Assembly (NCBI GenBank): GCA_005773165.1
Contig: SXHP01000059.1
Coordinates: 1 to 39,110, forward strand
Origin: Sphingomonadales bacterium
Lineage (GTDB): Bacteria > Pseudomonadota > Alphaproteobacteria > Sphingomonadales > Sphingomonadaceae
Direction of reading: 5' to 3'
DNA: 39,110 nt
Made by a program: the position numbers and the translations under genes. Below are positions 36,908-39,110 of the stretch, piece after piece; within the stretch, counting starts at the first letter, position 1; every line of letters starts with the position of its first letter. The notes under the pieces are model-generated. The model saw nothing but the letters and a program-made list of their open reading frames with translations. It had not been told where the DNA came from and did not search any database.

Positions 36908-38277
36908 CTAGGCTTCGGGCTGGAGCGGTGAGCGAGACGCTCGTCCTCTTCGGCGCGACGGGCGACCTCGCCCGGCGCATGCTGCTGCCGGCGCTCGCCG
37001 CGCTCGAGAACGATCGCGCGCTGCCCGCCGACTTCAGGATCGTCGCGACCGCGCGGGAGCCGCTCGACGGGGCGGCGTTCGCGGACCTCGTCGGTACGGC
37101 CGTGGCGAACTCGGGCGGTGCCGCACGGGTCACGCCCGAGGCGCTCGCAAGGCTGATTGCCCGCATAACATACATCGCCGCCGACCTCGCAGATACCGCT
37201 GAGCTCGGGCGGATCGCTGAAGCGGTCGAGGGGCGGCGGGCCGCGCTGTTCCTCTCGCTCGCGCCCGGCCTGTTCGAGCGGACCACCGCAGCCCTAGTCG
37301 AATACGGCCTCGCCGGCGACACGACGCGGCTCGCACTCGAGAAGCCGCTCGGCTCCGATCTCGCGTCGAGCAGGGTCGTGAACGACGCGGCGGCGCGCGC
37401 CTTCGCGGAGGATCGCATCTTCCGCATCGACCAGGTCCAGATCACGGTGGCTGAGACGGTCGGGCTCGAAGGCCGGGGCGGGTACTTCGACGGGGCGGGC
37501 CTGCTGCGAGACATGGTCCAGAACCATCTCCTGCAGCTGCTGGCGCTCGTCGCGATGGAGCCGCCCGCGAGGCTCGCCGCCACTTCGATCCGCGACGAAA
37601 AGCTGAAGGTTCTGCAAGCCCTGCGGCCGATCGACGCGACGAGCCTGCCCGGCCACGCCGTGTTCGGTCAGTATGCCGCCGGCGCGGTCGCTGGCGAGCT
37701 CGCGTCGAGCTACGCCGACGACCTCGGCCGGGCCTCCAGAACCGAAACCTTCGTCGCGATCAAGGCGCATGTCGACAACTGGCGTTGGAAGGACGTGCCC
37801 TTCTACCTGCGCTCGGGAAAGCGGTTGCCGGTCCGCCGCTCGGAAATCCTGATCCAGCTCCGCGAGGTGCCGCACTCGATCTTCGCGGAGCATGGGGGAC
37901 GGGTCTGGCCGAACAAGATCGTTATCCGTCTGCAGCCCGACGAGAATGTGCAGATCCTCATGATGGCGAAGGAGCCGGGCCTCGATCGGGAGGGCGTACA
38001 GCTTCGCGAGGTGCCGCTCGATCTCGGCACGACAAATCCGTTCGCCACGGCGCAGCGCCGTCTCGCCTACGAGCGGCTGCTGCTCGACCTGATCGAGGGA
38101 GATCCCACGCTGTTCGTACGTCGGGACGAGATCGAGGCGCAGTGGACCTGGATCGACGGTATTCGCGACGCATGGCGCACGAACGCCATGCCGCTGCAAT
38201 CCTATGCAGCGGGAAGCTGGGGGCCGTCGGCGGGGATCGCTCTCATCGAACGCGACGGCAGGAGCTGGCATGACTGA
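36904..38277 (+). CDS. zwf: Glucose-6-phosphate dehydrogenase homolog, apparently lacking the active-site HYLGKE segment
   Basis: LVLFGATGDLARRMLLPAL, ALEKPLGSDLASS, VQITVAETVGLEGRGGYFDGAGLLRDMVQNHLLQLLALVAMEPP, DNWRWKDVPFYLRSGKRLP, YERLLLDLIEGDPTLFVRRDEIE. Start GTG 36904 (overlap with glk stop) or GTG 36928. Confidence 0.92.
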   Translation: MTRLRAGAVSETLVLFGATGDLARRMLLPALAALENDRALPADFRIVATAREPLDGAAFADLVGTAVANSGGAARVTPEALARLIARITYIAADLADTAELGRIAEAVEGRRAALFLSLAPGLFERTTAALVEYGLAGDTTRLALEKPLGSDLASSRVVNDAAARAFAEDRIFRIDQVQITVAETVGLEGRGGYFDGAGLLRDMVQNHLLQLLALVAMEPPARLAATSIRDEKLKVLQALRPIDATSLPGHAVFGQYAAGAVAGELASSYADDLGRASRTETFVAIKAHVDNWRWKDVPFYLRSGKRLPVRRSEILIQLREVPHSIFAEHGGRVWPNKIVIRLQPDENVQILMMAKEPGLDREGVQLREVPLDLGTTNPFATAQRRLAYERLLLDLIEGDPTLFVRRDEIEAQWTWIDGIRDAWRTNAMPLQSYAAGSWGPSAGIALIERDGRSWHD

Positions 38278-38884
38278 CCCCGTGCTGAGGCTTGACGCGA
38301 CGATCGACGCGATCGCCGCGCATGTGGTCGACAGGATAGTCCCGCACGCACGTCCGGCGATCGCGCTGACGGGCGGCGGAACACCGGTGCTCATCCTGGA
38401 AGAGCTCGCGCGCCGGCCCTTGCGGTGGGGGTCCGTCGAGATCACGCTCGTCGACGACCGGCTCGTCGAGCCGTCGCACCCGGCTAGCAATCTCGGCCTC
38501 CTGACGCGGCTTCTCGGCCCCACGGGCGCGCAGATCCGGCCGCTCGCGGAAGGTCCCATCGATCGCCTGTTCGACCTGGTCTGGTGCGGAATGGGCGCCG
38601 ACGGCCATGTGGCGTCCATCTTCCCGCAGCCTCCGCTGTCGGACGATGCGCCTCCTGCCGTGATACGGATCGTCCCGGACCCACTGCCCCCATCCGCGCC
38701 TTACCCGCGGCTCACCCTCAACATGGCGGCCCTGACCCGGACCCGCGAACTGTTGATCGTCGTGGCAGGCGAAGACAAGCGGCGCATGATCGATCGTGCT
38801 CTTGAGGGTGACCTGACGCTGCCCGTCGGGCGGCTGATCGCGCGGGCTGATTGTCCCATCACCATCTTCTGGAGTGCGCGATGA
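38270..38884 (+). CDS. pgl: 6-phosphogluconolactonase
   Basis: IALTGGGTPVLILEEL, ITLVDDRLVEPSHPASN, LVWCGMGADGHVASIFP; overlaps the zwf 3' end. About 204 aa, shorter than usual. Confidence 0.88.
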   Translation: MTDPVLRLDATIDAIAAHVVDRIVPHARPAIALTGGGTPVLILEELARRPLRWGSVEITLVDDRLVEPSHPASNLGLLTRLLGPTGAQIRPLAEGPIDRLFDLVWCGMGADGHVASIFPQPPLSDDAPPAVIRIVPDPLPPSAPYPRLTLNMAALTRTRELLIVVAGEDKRRMIDRALEGDLTLPVGRLIARADCPITIFWSAR

Positions 38885-39110
38885 GCATCCACCCCGTGGT
38901 CGCCGCGGTGACCGAGCGCATCGTCGATCGCAGCCGCGACAGCCGACGTGCCTATGTCGAGCTCATCGAGCGCGAGCGTGATCACGGCTTGAGCCGCCCG
39001 CGCCTGTCCTGCGGCAACCTGGCCCATGGCTTCGCCGCGGCCGAGAAGGACAAGCCGGCGATCCGTGGCGGCCGTGCTCCCAACATCGGCATAGTCACCG
39101 CCTACAACGA
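38881..39110 (+). CDS. edd: Phosphogluconate dehydratase (N-terminal fragment, runs off window)
   Basis: MSIHPVVAAVTERIVDRSRDSRRAYVELIERERDHGLSRPRLSCGNLAHGFAAAEKDKPAIRGGRAPNIGIVTAYNE; ATGA overlap with pgl. Confidence 0.9.
   Translation, partial: MSIHPVVAAVTERIVDRSRDSRRAYVELIERERDHGLSRPRLSCGNLAHGFAAAEKDKPAIRGGRAPNIGIVTAYN

Noticed and set aside
1-39110. CRISPR arrays, rRNA, tRNA genes, IS or transposase genes
   Set aside because: None seen: no regular spacer-repeat arrays, no recognisable transposase or integrase motifs, and no tRNA or rRNA signatures.

Overview
The window looks like the backbone of a large, high-GC conjugative plasmid or integrative element, probably from a sphingomonad-type alphaproteobacterium (inferred from gene content), joined to metabolic cargo. 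Left end: a strawberry-notch-type methyltransferase (partial) and a CHC2/Toprim primase-like protein, then an iteron replication origin with a Rep_3-like initiator, and parA/parB with two copies of a perfect palindrome. Middle: a compact F-type type IV secretion operon (pilin, TraL, E, K, B, DsbC, V, C, TrbI, S26 peptidase, W, U, TrbC, N, F, H, G; about 8.6-27.3 kb), preceded by minus-strand genes for a lytic transglycosylase, an HTH protein and a small protein. Right: glyoxalase, Gfo/Idh/MocA oxidoreductase, LysR regulator, aspartase/fumarase-superfamily lyase, a divergent TonB-dependent receptor, and a glk-zwf-pgl-edd Entner-Doudoroff cluster cut by the window edge. Main findings: (1) an exact iteron core CCTGAC-N5-GGGGG occurs six times in oriV, once inverted between repA and parA, and twice inside parB as an 18-bp tandem repeat encoding PKKSGS; (2) the zwf-like gene appears to have a clean in-frame loss of about 31 residues covering the catalytic HYLGKE segment, and the adjacent glucokinase has lost the DxGGT phosphate-1 motif, so the cluster may be partly non-catalytic; (3) a long-stem multibranched inverted repeat at about 27.89-28.01 kb lies at the transfer/cargo boundary (oriT or ncRNA candidate); (4) two related small proteins flank the transfer operon. 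All family calls come from motif reading and memory, with no database searches.
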